NCBI RefSeq assembly: GCF_000702445.1
Contig: NZ_JNIF01000003.1
Location: 310,001-374,000, forward strand
Direction: 5' to 3'
DNA length: 64,000 nucleotides
Origin: Bryobacter aggregatus MPL3
GTDB lineage: Bacteria; Acidobacteriota; Terriglobia; Bryobacterales; Bryobacteraceae
The position numbers and the translations under genes were made by a program. Numbering within the stretch: the first letter of the stretch is position 1; each line of letters begins with the position of its first letter. This document shows, piece by piece, positions 18,145 to 28,395 of this stretch. The notes under the pieces were generated by a model. That model was not told the origin of the DNA. It made no database searches and saw only the letters and a program-made list of their open reading frames with translations.

Positions 18145-19404
18145 ATGTCCGTTCCTCATGATGAACTGAACCCTTTGGAGGCAGCCGAAGCACGATTCGA
18201 TCTTGCTGCCGAGGCACTGAACCTGAATGAAGGAATGCGCAAAGTGTTGCGCTCCCCTGCAAGAGAGGTCATCATCCATATTCCGGTGGAATTGGACGAT
18301 GGACGGCTGGAAGTATTTACTGGATATCGCATCCAACATTCCATCGCGCGCGGCCCGGCCAAGGGCGGTATTCGCTATGCGCCCGACGTCTCGCTCGATG
18401 AAGTGCGTGCGCTCGCAAGTTGGATGACCTGGAAGTGCGCCGTGGTGAATATTCCCTTCGGCGGCGGCAAGGGTGGCGTCATCTGTGACCCCACGATTTT
18501 GTCCGACCGCGAGTTGGAACGCATCACCCGCCGCTACACGGCTGAGCTGATCGATGTGATTGGCCCGGAGAGTGATGTTCCGGCGCCAGACATGGGCACC
18601 AACCAGCAGACGATGGCCTGGATTATGGACACCTATTCGATGCACAAGCGGCATACCGTGAACGCGGTGGTCACCGGGAAGCCGGTGGATCTCGGTGGCT
18701 CCCGTGGCCGCACGGAAGCGACCGGGCGCGGGCTCATGATCGTGACCCTGGAGGCGCTCAAGAAGTTTGGCATCGCACCTGGTGAGGCGCGCGTGGTGGT
18801 GCAGGGGTTCGGCAACGTCGGCGGACAGGCGGCCCGTCTGATGTCGAAGGCGGGGATGAAGATCGTCACGCTGATCGAGTGGGATGGCGCCGTTCACAAC
18901 GCGGAAGGTCTCGACATTGAAGCGCTGATAGCGCATCGCAAACAGACCGGGTCGATTGTCGACTTTGCCGGTGGTACGAACGTCGACAAAACAGAAGCGC
19001 TGTACACCGAATGCGACGTCCTGGTGCCGGCCGCGAAAGAGAATGTGATCACCTCAGCGAATGCGGACAAGATCCGGGCGAAGATCATCTGTGAGGGAGC
19101 GAATGGACCGACAACCGCATTGGCGGACCCCATCCTCAAGAAGAGCAACATCTTCATCATTCCGGATATTCTGGCAAACGCCGGCGGAGTCACCGTATCT
19201 TATTTTGAGTGGGTACAGGATCGCCAGGGCTTCTTCTGGAATGAAGAACTGGTCAACACCCGCCTCGAAGAGATTATGACGGCCAGCTTCCGCGATGTCG
19301 TGAGCTACGCCGAGAAACACGAAGTAGATAACAGGACTGCGGCCTATATGCTAGCCCTCGATCGTGTCGCTTTCACGATCCAGCAGCGTGGCCTTTACGC
19401 TTAA
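18145..19404 (+). CDS. gdhA: Glutamate dehydrogenase (Glu/Leu/Phe/Val family)
   Basis: 419-aa cytoplasmic enzyme that interconverts glutamate with 2-oxoglutarate and ammonia using NAD(P). The substrate-binding lysines lie in [11 protein letters not shown] and [19 protein letters not shown]. The Rossmann motif is [13 protein letters not shown], and the C-terminal part has [15 protein letters not shown]. The length fits the hexameric bacterial and archaeal type. The start follows AAAGGAAAG. The stop TAA shares one base with the ATG of mutS, so the two are probably co-transcribed. Confidence 0.93.
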   Translation: MSVPHDELNPLEAAEARFDLAAEALNLNEGMRKVLRSPAREVIIHIPVELDDGRLEVFTGYRIQHSIARGPAKGGIRYAPDVSLDEVRALASWMTWKCAVVNIPFGGGKGGVICDPTILSDRELERITRRYTAELIDVIGPESDVPAPDMGTNQQTMAWIMDTYSMHKRHTVNAVVTGKPVDLGGSRGRTEATGRGLMIVTLEALKKFGIAPGEARVVVQGFGNVGGQAARLMSKAGMKIVTLIEWDGAVHNAEGLDIEALIAHRKQTGSIVDFAGGTNVDKTEALYTECDVLVPAAKENVITSANADKIRAKIICEGANGPTTALADPILKKSNIFIIPDILANAGGVTVSYFEWVQDRQGFFWNEELVNTRLEEIMTASFRDVVSYAEKHEVDNRTAAYMLALDRVAFTIQQRGLYA

Positions 19405-21962
19405 TGACAGAAATTCAGTCAACGCCGCTGATGCGGCAGTATCATGCGATCAAGCAGCAGGTTCCGAATGCCCTGCTGCTTTTTCGTCTCGGTGATTTTT
19501 ATGAGATGTTCTTCGAGGATGCCGCAACAGCAGCCCGGGAACTCAGCATTACCTTGACCGCCCGACATGGCACACCGATGTGCGGCGTGCCCTATCATGC
19601 CAGCGATGGCTACATTGCAAAGCTGATCCAGCGTGGGTATCGGGTCGCGATCTGCGAGCAGACCGAGGCAGCGGGCCAAGGCAAGAAGCTGGTCAACCGC
19701 GAGATCGCCCGCATCATTACGCCCGGAACAGCAACCGAAGCCAATGTTCTAAACGCGAAAGAGAACAACTATCTTGGCGCAGTGGGACGCGATTCGAAAG
19801 ATCCGCTCCGTGCGGCGCTCGCCTATGTCGATGTGTCCACCGGCGAGTTCCGCGTCACGCTGCTGCCGGCCCACGAGGTCGCGCCGCTCGTCGAATCGCT
19901 GAACATCAAAGAGATTCTGCTGCCGGTGAAGGACCATACGCTGAGCGGCCTGCAAACAACGCTCGAGCCCTGGGTCTTCGACTATGAATATTGCGAACGG
20001 CTGCTGAAGGAGCACTTCAAGCTGCTCTCGCTCGATGGCTTTGGCATGGGCGCGCAACCGCTCGCCGTCTCTGCCGCGGGCGCACTGCTGCATTATCTGA
20101 AGGACACTCAGAAGGCCGCGCTCGACCATCTCGACCGGCCTGGTTACTATGAGCGCGGCGAGGCGATGGTGCTCGATCCGGTGACAGTGCGCAATCTCGA
20201 ACTGGTGGACCCCATCTTCTCCTCAGACCTTGGGGGCGGCAAGAGCTCCACGCTGATCTCGGTGTTGGATGAGACGGTTACGGGCATGGGCGCACGTATG
20301 CTGCGGCGGCGCCTGCTGCGGCCCTCCGTCCAACAGAACGAGATTGAGGCGCGCCTTGATGCCGTTGAAGAGTTGCGCTCGGCGACGATTCCGCGAACCG
20401 GATTGCGCGATAAGCTGCAGGGCGTCTATGACATCGAAAGGCTGCTCGCCAAAGTTACGATGAACACGGCGGGACCGCGCGAACTGCTCGCCCTTGCCAA
20501 GTCTCTCAATCTGGTTCCCGCCATCCAGACGCCACTGCGTGGCTTTGGCGCCGCGCTGCTGCAACACTTGAATGCGCAACTGGTGGACCTGAGTGAGTTG
20601 CGCACCCGCGTACTGCAAGGCCTGAGCGATGAGCCGCCGGTTAGCATTGTCGATGGCGGCGTCATCCGCGATGGCGTGGACCCGGAGCTCGATCAACTGC
20701 GCGACATCCAACGCAACGGCAAGCAGTATGTTGCCCAGGTGGAGGTGCGTGAGCGCGAGCGCACAAATATCCAAAGCCTGAAGGTCCGCTTCAACAACGT
20801 CTTCGGCTATTACATCGAGATCTCGAAATCGAATCTCCATCTGGTGCCCAGCGACTATGACCGGAAGCAGACATTGGTCAATGCCGAGCGCTTCACCACT
20901 CCGGAGCTGAAGGAACTGGAAAGCAAAATCCTCGAAGCCGAGGAGCGAATCCAAACCATCGAGAAGCAGCTCTTTACGGAGTTGCGCTTGTTTGCCGCGA
21001 GCTTTGCTCTGGGTATTCGCCAGACAGCCACAGCGCTCGCGGAACTCGACGTGTTGCTGGCCCTCGCTGAGGTTGCCGTGAGCCGCCGCTATACGCGCCC
21101 GCGCTTCTCCACCAACAATGAGTTTCGTGTGGTGGGCGGGCGGCATCCGGTGGTGGAGAAGCTGGTGGAAGCGGACGCGGCACGCTTCATTCCGAACGAT
21201 ATCTTCCTCGATTCGTCGAAGTTTGTCGCCGTGATTACCGGGCCGAACATGGGCGGTAAGTCAACATATCTGCGGCAGGCGGCGATGATGTCGATCCTTG
21301 CGCAGATTGGCAGCTTTGTGCCCGCCGAGGAGGCGCTGTTGCCTGTCGTCGATCGCGTGTTTACGCGCATCGGCGCAGCAGACAATCTGGCGCGCGGCCG
21401 CTCCACCTTCATGGTGGAGATGACGGAAACCGCGCTGATCTTGAATACGGCTACTAACCGGAGTCTGGTAGTGCTCGATGAGATTGGACGCGGCACCTCA
21501 ACCTATGACGGGCTCGCGCTGGCCTGGGCCGTGGTCGAATTTCTGCACCAGCGCGTTGGGGCGAAGACGCTGTTTGCCACGCACTATCATGAGCTCACGG
21601 TGCTTGAGGAGAACCTGCCGGGCGTGCGCAATTTGCATGTCTCGGTGAAGGAGGCGGGCGACCAGATCATCTTCCTGCGCAAGGTGGAACCGGGAGCGGC
21701 AGGCAAGAGCTTTGGTATCGAGGTGGCCCGGCTCGCCGCCCTGCCTGAGGTAGTGATTGACCGGGCGCGGCAGATCCTGGCGCTGCACGAAAAGCAGCAA
21801 TTGACACCGCCCGGGGATCGGGCGCCCGAACCGATGCAGATCCAGTTGTTTGAACCGGTGGGCGGCAACATCGCCTCACGGATTCGAGCGCTGAAGCTCG
21901 ATGATTTGCGGCCCATTGAGGCGCTGCAGATTCTGGCAGAATTGCAGAAGGAGTTGCAATAG
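19404..21962 (+). CDS. mutS: DNA mismatch repair protein MutS
   Basis: 852-aa mismatch-recognition ATPase. The N-terminal mismatch-binding domain contains the Phe-x-Glu-type motif in GDFYEMFFEDA. Lever and clamp domains follow. The ATPase has Walker A GPNMGGKST (about residue 613) and Walker B LVVLDEIGRGTSTYDG. The C-terminal dimerisation helix-turn-helix is present. The start ATG overlaps the gdhA stop and the stop TAG overlaps the GTG start of anmK. No mutL is seen nearby. Confidence 0.97.
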   Translation: MTEIQSTPLMRQYHAIKQQVPNALLLFRLGDFYEMFFEDAATAARELSITLTARHGTPMCGVPYHASDGYIAKLIQRGYRVAICEQTEAAGQGKKLVNREIARIITPGTATEANVLNAKENNYLGAVGRDSKDPLRAALAYVDVSTGEFRVTLLPAHEVAPLVESLNIKEILLPVKDHTLSGLQTTLEPWVFDYEYCERLLKEHFKLLSLDGFGMGAQPLAVSAAGALLHYLKDTQKAALDHLDRPGYYERGEAMVLDPVTVRNLELVDPIFSSDLGGGKSSTLISVLDETVTGMGARMLRRRLLRPSVQQNEIEARLDAVEELRSATIPRTGLRDKLQGVYDIERLLAKVTMNTAGPRELLALAKSLNLVPAIQTPLRGFGAALLQHLNAQLVDLSELRTRVLQGLSDEPPVSIVDGGVIRDGVDPELDQLRDIQRNGKQYVAQVEVRERERTNIQSLKVRFNNVFGYYIEISKSNLHLVPSDYDRKQTLVNAERFTTPELKELESKILEAEERIQTIEKQLFTELRLFAASFALGIRQTATALAELDVLLALAEVAVSRRYTRPRFSTNNEFRVVGGRHPVVEKLVEADAARFIPNDIFLDSSKFVAVITGPNMGGKSTYLRQAAMMSILAQIGSFVPAEEALLPVVDRVFTRIGAADNLARGRSTFMVEMTETALILNTATNRSLVVLDEIGRGTSTYDGLALAWAVVEFLHQRVGAKTLFATHYHELTVLEENLPGVRNLHVSVKEAGDQIIFLRKVEPGAAGKSFGIEVARLAALPEVVIDRARQILALHEKQQLTPPGDRAPEPMQIQLFEPVGGNIASRIRALKLDDLRPIEALQILAELQKELQ

Positions 21963-23047
21963 TGCGTGTCGCGGGCGTGATGTCGGGAACTTCGCTGGAC
22001 GGCATCGATGTCGCCGTGGTCGACATCGACTGGCCGAAGTTTGAGGTGGTGAAGTTCGCGAGCACGCCGTATACAAAGACGCTGCGGAAGAAGATTCTCG
22101 CTGTCTCGAATACGGACTGCCACACCCGCGACATTGCTCGCCTGCACTACGAACTCGCGGAATGCTACGCGGCTGCGATTGCTGCGCTTGGCGTTCCTGA
22201 CATCGACTTGATTGGCTGCCATGGGCAGACGGTGTATCACGAGGGCCCGCGCTGCACGCTACAGCTTGGCGAGGGCGCGGTGATTGCCGAGCGGCTGGGC
22301 ATTGAGACGATTACAAACTTTCGCGCGCGGGATCTTGCCGCGGGTGGGCATGGGGCGCCGCTGGTTCCCTTCTTCGACTGGATGATGCTGACGCGCCCGG
22401 AGATCCATCGCGTTGCGATCAACATTGGCGGGATCGCGAACGTGCATGCGCTCCCTGCCGGAGCCGCTGCCACTGAAGTGTTCGCCTTCGATACCGGCCC
22501 TGGCAACATGGTGATCGATCAGTTGACCGTGATCGCAACCAATGGCAAGCAGCAATATGATCGCGATGCGGTTCTGGGCCGCAAAGGGAAGCTCGATCAC
22601 AGGTTGTTGCGCCGTTTGTTGCGTGATCCCTATTTCCGGAAGGCGCCACCGAAGTCTGCGGGCCGCGAGCAGTATGGGGAAGACTTTGTCGCGAAGCTGA
22701 TTGAGACCGGGCTACCGCTTGTCGATCTGATCGCGACGGCGACGGCTTTTACGGCGGCTTCAATTGCCGAGGGCATCACGCGTTTTATTGTGCCCCACTT
22801 TGCGCCCGATGAGTGCCTGGTCTCTGGTGGCGGCGTCCACAATCCGCTGCTGATGGCCGAGTTACAAGGCTTGCTGCCGACGACTTATGTGCACTCGATC
22901 GATGATATCGGCATTCCGGCCGATGCAAAGGAAGCGATCGCCTTCGCGGTGCTGGCCGCAGCAACCAAACTTGGCATTCCTTCGAATCTCCCCTCGGCAA
23001 CTGGAGCCAGGCATGCGGCTGTTCTGGGCCAGTTGCATCCTCGCTAG
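21962..23047 (+). CDS. anmK: Anhydro-N-acetylmuramic acid kinase
   Basis: 361-aa kinase that converts 1,6-anhydro-MurNAc to MurNAc-6-phosphate during cell-wall recycling. The N-terminal motif GVMSGTSLDGIDVAVVDID is the family signature. The middle has GCHGQTVYHEGP and the anhydro-sugar site AFDTGPGNMVID, and the C-terminal part has VSGGGVHNP. The start is GTG at 21962, overlapping the mutS stop. The end overlaps the next gene by 35 bases. Confidence 0.95.
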   Translation: MRVAGVMSGTSLDGIDVAVVDIDWPKFEVVKFASTPYTKTLRKKILAVSNTDCHTRDIARLHYELAECYAAAIAALGVPDIDLIGCHGQTVYHEGPRCTLQLGEGAVIAERLGIETITNFRARDLAAGGHGAPLVPFFDWMMLTRPEIHRVAINIGGIANVHALPAGAAATEVFAFDTGPGNMVIDQLTVIATNGKQQYDRDAVLGRKGKLDHRLLRRLLRDPYFRKAPPKSAGREQYGEDFVAKLIETGLPLVDLIATATAFTAASIAEGITRFIVPHFAPDECLVSGGGVHNPLLMAELQGLLPTTYVHSIDDIGIPADAKEAIAFAVLAAATKLGIPSNLPSATGARHAAVLGQLHPR

Positions 23048-23687
23048 CCTCGCCGCGGCTGCAGAGCCACCACCCTGGATGCTGTGGGCCTGGGAGCAGC
23101 CGATGGATTTCAGCTTTCTGGCAGAGCGTAAAGACGTTGGAGTCGCCTATCTGGCAGCAACGGCTTTTGTCGATGCACGTGGGGTGAAGATCCGATACCG
23201 CAGCGCCGCGCTGACAATTCCAAAGAGTGTCTACCAGATGCCGGTGCTGCGCATCGAAGGGCGGGAGAAGCCGCAGGACAGCACCACACTGCTGCGAGCC
23301 TGCAACAGGCTTATCCGCGATGGCGGGGGCAAATTGCAGATCAATTTCGACGCGCCACCTGCACTGCGCCCGATCTATGGCGAGCTCATCACAGCGCTAA
23401 AGCGGATTCATGGGGCGAAGCTGTTTCTCTCGATGACCGTGCTAGCCGGTTGGTGTGAGCAAGCATGGTTTGCCAGTCTGCCCGCCGATGAGCGCGTCCC
23501 GATGTTATTCCGCATGGGACCCGCCGGACGGAGTGTCGTTCGGCGCTTAGAACAGCATCGTAAGTTTTCCTCACCGGCGTGTCAGAGAAGTTTGGGTTAT
23601 TCCATTGATGAAGATCTTGCGCCACGCCATGGTCCCATACTTTGTTCGATCGTTACTCGCGCTCAGCGCATTGATCGGTCTCTATAG
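23013..23687 (+). CDS. DUF3142 domain protein
   Basis: 224-aa protein with a signal peptide (MRLFWASCILASLAAAAE). Motifs such as LQINFDAPP, RPIYGELITALK and LSMTVLAGWC resemble the DUF3142 family, which has a TIM-barrel-like fold and no known activity. The ATG at 23013 lies inside the end of anmK, behind GGAG at 23003-23006. The last 80 bases overlap the next gene, so anmK and the following genes form one operon. The C-terminal end looks unlike the family after about residue 185, possibly because of frame drift. Confidence 0.7.
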   Translation: MRLFWASCILASLAAAAEPPPWMLWAWEQPMDFSFLAERKDVGVAYLAATAFVDARGVKIRYRSAALTIPKSVYQMPVLRIEGREKPQDSTTLLRACNRLIRDGGGKLQINFDAPPALRPIYGELITALKRIHGAKLFLSMTVLAGWCEQAWFASLPADERVPMLFRMGPAGRSVVRRLEQHRKFSSPACQRSLGYSIDEDLAPRHGPILCSIVTRAQRIDRSL

Positions 23688-25477
23688 TTGGGCTTGTCCC
23701 TATCCCATCGCAGTCACGGTGCTGACCTTTGCCCGCCACCCGGATGTGCCGAGGCATCGCTACGCCGAAGGCCGCATTGTCCCGAGTTATGCACGGTCTT
23801 ATCTGATCGTTGCCTATCGCTATTTTGCTGGCGTGGGGTTCAATGGCGGGGAGCAAGCGCAGGTACTGGCCTACTGGCAAGATCGCACACCAGAAAGGCC
23901 TTGGGATCGCACGGCACCGGATTGGGTGGAGAACTGGACGCGCGAGGCGGCCAAGGTCGATGGCATTAAGCAAGATCCGGAACAGTTTCGCCGAGATCGC
24001 AACCCTAACTCGCCAGCCTATGTCTTTTATCGGGCCGAGGATGCCTACCGCGTTGCCACCTTCACATTGCGGGACCGAATCCAGCGAGTGGGAGTGAAGT
24101 CGCCTTACTTGCGGAGCTGGCTTGCCGGACAGCAAGTTGCCTTTGAGGAAGCAACCGATTGGCCTGCGCTTCCGAACGGGAGTCCGAAGTGGTTGGTACA
24201 GGATCGGGCCGATCAGAAAGCTGCCGCCTTGTTCTATGCAGGAAAGACGGAGGACGCGGCGCGAGCCTTCCGCGAGATTGCCGCGGACTCGACTTCTCAG
24301 TGGCGCATCCTCGCTCGCTATCTGGTGGCCCGCAGCTATGTCGTTGGTGCGCAAGGGGATGCGAAGTTTGGCCCTCAGGGCGAAGCGGAAATCCGCGCGA
24401 TCCTGAGCAATCCTGCGCTGGCTCAGATCCACAGCGTCGTGAAGGTGTTGCGACGTCGAAACGCATTGACCACCGATCCGATGGCAGTAATGGACGATCT
24501 TGCACAGACCGTGGTGAAGCCGCGAGTCGACCTAAGCTTGCGGCAAGATATTTGGGACTATCTCCATCTCTATGATGCCGTCGAAGAACGAAAGCCAGAC
24601 CGCCAAAATCTCGATTTGGACCCAAGAACCACGCAAAAACCTTGCGGCACCGTTACCAGAAAAGGTGCTGAACTACCCAGAGGCAAAGTTCTTAAACGAA
24701 TCCGCACCTCTTGAGATTCTTGCCGAGTTGGCCTTGGCCCCGAGCCTGCCTCGCATGATGGCTGTTGAGTTCCAGCGGGTCGCCCTGATGTGGGCTCTAA
24801 TCTTGCGCCAGGATCAGTATCAACTTCCTCTTGCCGAGGCACTCATTCGGTCCCGTCCGAACTACGCTGCCGCGCTGACGGCGGCGATCGCAGCGCCGAC
24901 AGCAGAGGAGCGCTACCACGCATTGATGGCGTTTACGATTCAGCAGCCGGAAATTCGCCCCTACTTCCTGGCGGCTTCAGGCCGCGCCGTTCCCGATGGA
25001 AAGATCGACGATTATCGAGACAATTTCTGGAGTCCATATCGGGTAGGCGTGGACTGGTACGGAGATCAAGGCGCATGGAATGCCTGTCCAGGGAGTCCTC
25101 AGGGAGTGAAGTTTCGCTTGCTGAATGCCGTGCAGAAGGCTGAGGGGAAGAAGGAATTCGCGGCAATCCAGGCCATTGGAAGTGCAGCAGACTTTTACGG
25201 CAGCTATGCGAGGTCCCGTGCAGACCATGGCCCCTTACTTTTGGACCATGCCATCCGTGTGTCACGGTATTCGCGCGTGCCTCCTTCCGCAGAGAAGAAA
25301 GTGATCGAGTTATGGCAGATGCTGATGCGGAAGTACCCGAAGTCGCAGAGTGCGAAGAACTGGCAGTCCGGCTACAGCTATAACAGGACATGGTTCGAGG
25401 CGAGTGAGGAGAAAGGACTCGCGAACGAGTATAACTTCTTCCCCGGAGTCGCGTGCCGCTACACCAGCTACTTCTAG
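23608..25477 (+). pseudogene. Large exported repeat-type protein split by a frameshift
   Basis: Two overlapping frames read as one protein. Frame one (23608-24714) begins with a signal or anchor segment (FVRSLLALSALIGLYSWA), then helical TPR-like sequence (ADQKAAALFYAGKTEDAARAF). It turns low-quality after DYLHLYDAVEERK (about 24,590). Frame two (24572-25477) continues with sensible helical sequence (ILAELALAPSLPRMMAVEF, AALTAAIAAPTAEERYHAL). The overlap of 143 bases is too long for two real genes. A single indel near 24,590-24,680 would restore about 620 aa. The function is unknown; it follows the DUF3142 gene in the operon. Confidence 0.6.
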
Positions 25478-26298
25478 CGAACAGGCTCAAAACTGACGGA
25501 GGAGTCAGCGCGGACGCGGCGGAAGTCTTTGGCTTCGAGAGCCATGGTGACCACTCGCTTGTAAGCACCAAAGAGGACCTGCACCAGAAACTCCGTCCCG
25601 TAGGTCTCGGGGAACCAGACGCCAGGAGCCACCCGTTTATAGGTGGCAGAGAAGCCAGATTGCTTCAGGTTCGTCCCAAACAGCGTTCGGACCACAAAGG
25701 GAAACTTGGGCGCAAGGCGAGTTTGAATCTGGAGCGGATGGAGATCCTCTACATCGATCAGCGCTTCGCCCGCCCAGGGGTGACTGAGATTCGGGCCAGA
25801 TCGCGCGGAGAAAGCGACTCGATAGATATCCCGATCCCGAAAGCGTTCCCTTCCAAGGAGACTGAAGCTGTAGTGCTCCAGCGCTTCTGGCAGAAATGGG
25901 AAGAGACCGGGGATCACACCGTCGCGACTGTTTTCTTCTGACGTGAACATGCCTGCCAGAATTGCGGCAATGGCTGCGTCGCTGCGGTGATGCTCTGGTA
26001 GCTTGGCATCTGGCTCCAAGTAGGAGATGTATTGATTCCCCTTGCGGTAGCGTCCGGAATGCCGGGTCAATTTCTTCTCCGTACGAGTTCCTGTAGGGGT
26101 TACGGAGTATTCTCGCTGCTCTTCTCGCGCCAGTTTCCCGTCGCTGCGGTGGAGACGAGTGAGGATCGTTTCGGTATAAACGTATTCTCGCCGCAGTTCC
26201 GGACCGCGGGCGAAGTTTTCCGCAACCTTCGAGAGGATCTCGTCAGCCGGCGGTTGGGCCAGCAGGGGAAGACTGAGTAGCAGGAGAGAACGAAACAT
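25474..26298 (-). CDS. Secreted protein, LolA-like outer-membrane lipoprotein sorting fold (tentative)
   Basis: About 274 aa with a Sec signal peptide (MFRSLLLLSLPLLAQ). ATG at 26298 is preferred over an in-frame codon at 26331. The mature part alternates beta-rich segments (REYVYTETILTRLH, HPLQIQTRLAPKFPFVVRTLFGT) in a way seen in many acidobacterial outer-membrane-associated proteins of the LolA/LolB-like fold. No catalytic motif is visible. The last four bases overlap the end of the convergent frameshifted gene. Confidence 0.65.
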   Translation of the reverse strand: MFRSLLLLSLPLLAQPPADEILSKVAENFARGPELRREYVYTETILTRLHRSDGKLAREEQREYSVTPTGTRTEKKLTRHSGRYRKGNQYISYLEPDAKLPEHHRSDAAIAAILAGMFTSEENSRDGVIPGLFPFLPEALEHYSFSLLGRERFRDRDIYRVAFSARSGPNLSHPWAGEALIDVEDLHPLQIQTRLAPKFPFVVRTLFGTNLKQSGFSATYKRVAPGVWFPETYGTEFLVQVLFGAYKRVVTMALEAKDFRRVRADSSVSFEPVR

Positions 26299-26331
26299 AG
26301 TCTTAACTCCAGTACGAAGGAGCGAGACCAA

Positions 26332-27047
26332 CGGTGGCAGAAAATCGCAGAGGCCCGTGAAAGGATACGATCGTGAGCCGAGTCCAAGTCATCTTTACGC
26401 TCGGCGCGGCTGTATGAACAAACGCAGGCAATTGCCAAGTAAAAGAGCAGTGGCTCAGCAAGATGCAGACACTGAGCCGTCAGCTGCGAATCGAAACACC
26501 GGAGGATGCCAAATCCTCCTCCATCAAAAGAAGAGATCGCCTCACAGCATTGATGATCGAGAAACTCACCAGACACACCACCGAGGAGCTATCAGGTGAT
26601 GCTCCAAATCTGGAGGGTCTTCGTCGCGACAGCTTCTCTTCTCGCGCGCGGAGGCGGCTACGCGCTGGACACAAAAGCAGTCCTCGAGGGTTATCGAAGA
26701 CAGCTCAAGGGTGAACACTCATGGCACAAGAGGGAGATGAGTTTAGCCAGCATGGCCTAGTAGTGGAAAAGATCAGTTCCGAGTATCAGTGCCATCGTTG
26801 GTTCCTAATGCACGGTGAACGGCTGGGCGCTCGTTCGGAATCCGGACTCGGATCCCTGGTGATGCCGAACGAGCTTGCCCCTCCTTTAAAGATTCATTGA
26901 AGACATCGAGTCGATCCTGGCACATTGGATTCGGGGTGGCAAAGAAAAAGACATAGAACAAGTCCCCGCAACGTTGCTCTCGTACCAACAAGAGAGCGGC
27001 TAGTCTGCCAGGCTATCAGTCGCTATCGAACGTGTTTAGTGCTCCAT
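26332..27047. other. Stretch without a convincing gene
   Basis: About 700 bases between a secreted-protein gene and the DinB-like gene. Two overlapping small frames on the plus strand are the only candidates. One at 26463-26714 (83 codons, very basic C-terminus) overlaps another at 26599-26760 (53 codons) starting MLQIWRVFVATASLLARGG, which looks like a signal peptide. Neither has a good ribosome-binding site or a recognisable family. From 26,770 to 27,047 I see nothing. Confidence 0.3.
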
Positions 27048-27566
27048 TTATTGGCGCTTTTCGCTCGAAGGGGGCACAATCCCCTTCAACCGCATGTAGG
27101 TCACCATGTTGCCGTAGTGCTCATTGTCATGAGCAACATTAAATGAGAGAACCGTCGTCTTGGCTTGATCGGCTCCGAAGAACCTCACCAGCGTATTCGC
27201 CTGGGCGTCCGTCATCTCATCGTAGGCGGTATCGCAGTAAGCAAACGCCTCCTTGAGGGCCTTCACCAGATCCGCTTTCGCCGTCTTACCCTTCTCTATG
27301 CCGAGCGCCGGGTTCGTCTTTCCAAGCACAGCGGAGCAGAACATGTATTGGGCATCGGCGACGTGCCCCACGAGCTGGCCGAAACTGCGTACATCCGGCG
27401 TTGGCTTGAACGCATAGTTCTCTTCGGGCATCTTTTCCGCCGCACGGATGATGTTGTTCTTAATCATGCCGAAGAGGAACTTCTGGCCACCAGAAATGGG
27501 GTTCTGCGCGAGCGCGGCCATGCAACTGCTCAGCGCAAGGAAGGTCAAAACAATCGTCTTTTTCAT
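27048..27566 (-). CDS. Exported DinB-family protein
   Basis: 172-aa four-helix-bundle protein with a signal peptide (MKKTIVLTFLALSSCMAALAQ). DinB/YfiT features are PEENYAFKPTPDVRSFGQLVGHVADAQ, with a metal-site His in the GHVADA segment, and VAHDNEHYGNMVTYMRLKG, with a further His near the C-terminus. Members of this superfamily include thiol S-transferases and many uncharacterised proteins. Export to the periplasm is common in Acidobacteriota versions. A ribosome-binding site (GGAGAACAGAGAG) precedes the ATG. Confidence 0.85.
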   Translation of the reverse strand: MKKTIVLTFLALSSCMAALAQNPISGGQKFLFGMIKNNIIRAAEKMPEENYAFKPTPDVRSFGQLVGHVADAQYMFCSAVLGKTNPALGIEKGKTAKADLVKALKEAFAYCDTAYDEMTDAQANTLVRFFGADQAKTTVLSFNVAHDNEHYGNMVTYMRLKGIVPPSSEKRQ

Positions 27567-27900
27567 CTCTCTGTTCTCCTATTGGTCTATCGCTCTAGGC
27601 CTTAGAAACTAGCCTGCCTCGATCCAGGCAGCAGGCGATCCGGCTCCCACTTTGTGAAATTATTTCCGACAACAAGCGGTTGATCAAGGATTTTCGTTCC
27701 GGACATCTCAAGAAACGAGACATCGAGTTCGATCCTGACACCCGTGCCAGTTCCGGTCAGCTTTTGTTGGCGACGAAAAGGCTATCCGTAACCTTACCGC
27801 GATTGGTGACCTGTGGTTTCTCAGGTAGTCGAGTTGTCTCAGATCTCACGCTGAACCGTTTCCTGCACCGTTAGCGGTCCACCGATGTAACTGCAATTTT
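27567..27900. other. Stretch without a recognised gene
   Basis: About 330 bases after the DinB-like gene start. It must contain that gene's promoter. A 64-codon frame at 27680-27874 has no recognisable product. The gene remnants that follow suggest this is decayed DNA. Confidence 0.35.
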
Positions 27901-28119
27901 CTTTTCGTCATAGTTCCAACCATTGGGACGGCGAGCAACGGAGATCGCCTCGCCTTGGATACGGTATTGCGCGCCCTGCAAGGAGACATCTATGACCTTG
28001 CCCTGCGCATGCTGCGCAATCGCGAAGCTGCGGAAGATGCGGCGCAGGAAATTCTCGTTCGCATCGTCACGCGCCAGGCAAGTATGAATCTTATGCAGAC
28101 CTGGTTCCTGGCGAGTTGA
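27901..28119 (+). pseudogene. Fragment of an ECF-type sigma factor gene
   Basis: In the frame ending at the TGA at 28117-28119 the translation includes GDRLALDTVLRAL, YDLALRMLRNREAAEDAAQ and EILVRIVTR. This is region 2.1-2.2 of an RNA polymerase ECF sigma factor, with the usual AEDA-QEI core-binding helix. There is no start codon with a plausible N-terminus, and similarity ends abruptly after IVTR (about 28,075), where another remnant begins in a different frame. Only about 50 codons of the gene survive. Confidence 0.7.
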
Positions 28120-28292
28120 CCAAGATCAAAATCGAAGTCAGCAGTGAAAAGGCACGGCTTTCCGCGAACAGTGCGCCGCAGCCAGTGCTGATTGTGAACG
28201 ACCTGAAACTCGGCGACAGCAAAGGTGCCGTAGCCCTGTGGGCCGGAGTTAAAACCAAGGCGTACTTCACAAATTTGCGGCTGTCGGAATAA
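28078..28292 (+). pseudogene. 3' fragment of a DUF1080-type (concanavalin-like) domain gene
   Basis: In the frame ending at TAA 28290-28292 the translation includes YADLVPGELTKIKIEVSS, EKARLSAN, PVLIVNDLKLGDSKGAVAL and AYFTNLRL. This matches the end of a DUF1080/laminin-G-like beta-sandwich domain as found in secreted glycoside-hydrolase-related proteins. It starts without an initiation codon, directly after the sigma-factor fragment and in another frame. The two remnants were evidently joined by a deletion. Confidence 0.65.
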
Positions 28293-28395
28293 CCGCCAAC
28301 GGCTCCGCCAGAACACCATCCTTATTTCTGCGCGCCGGAAGCTGGACAGTCGAGAGTCTTATAAAGAACCCGAGAAAGCCAAATACTACTGGTCT

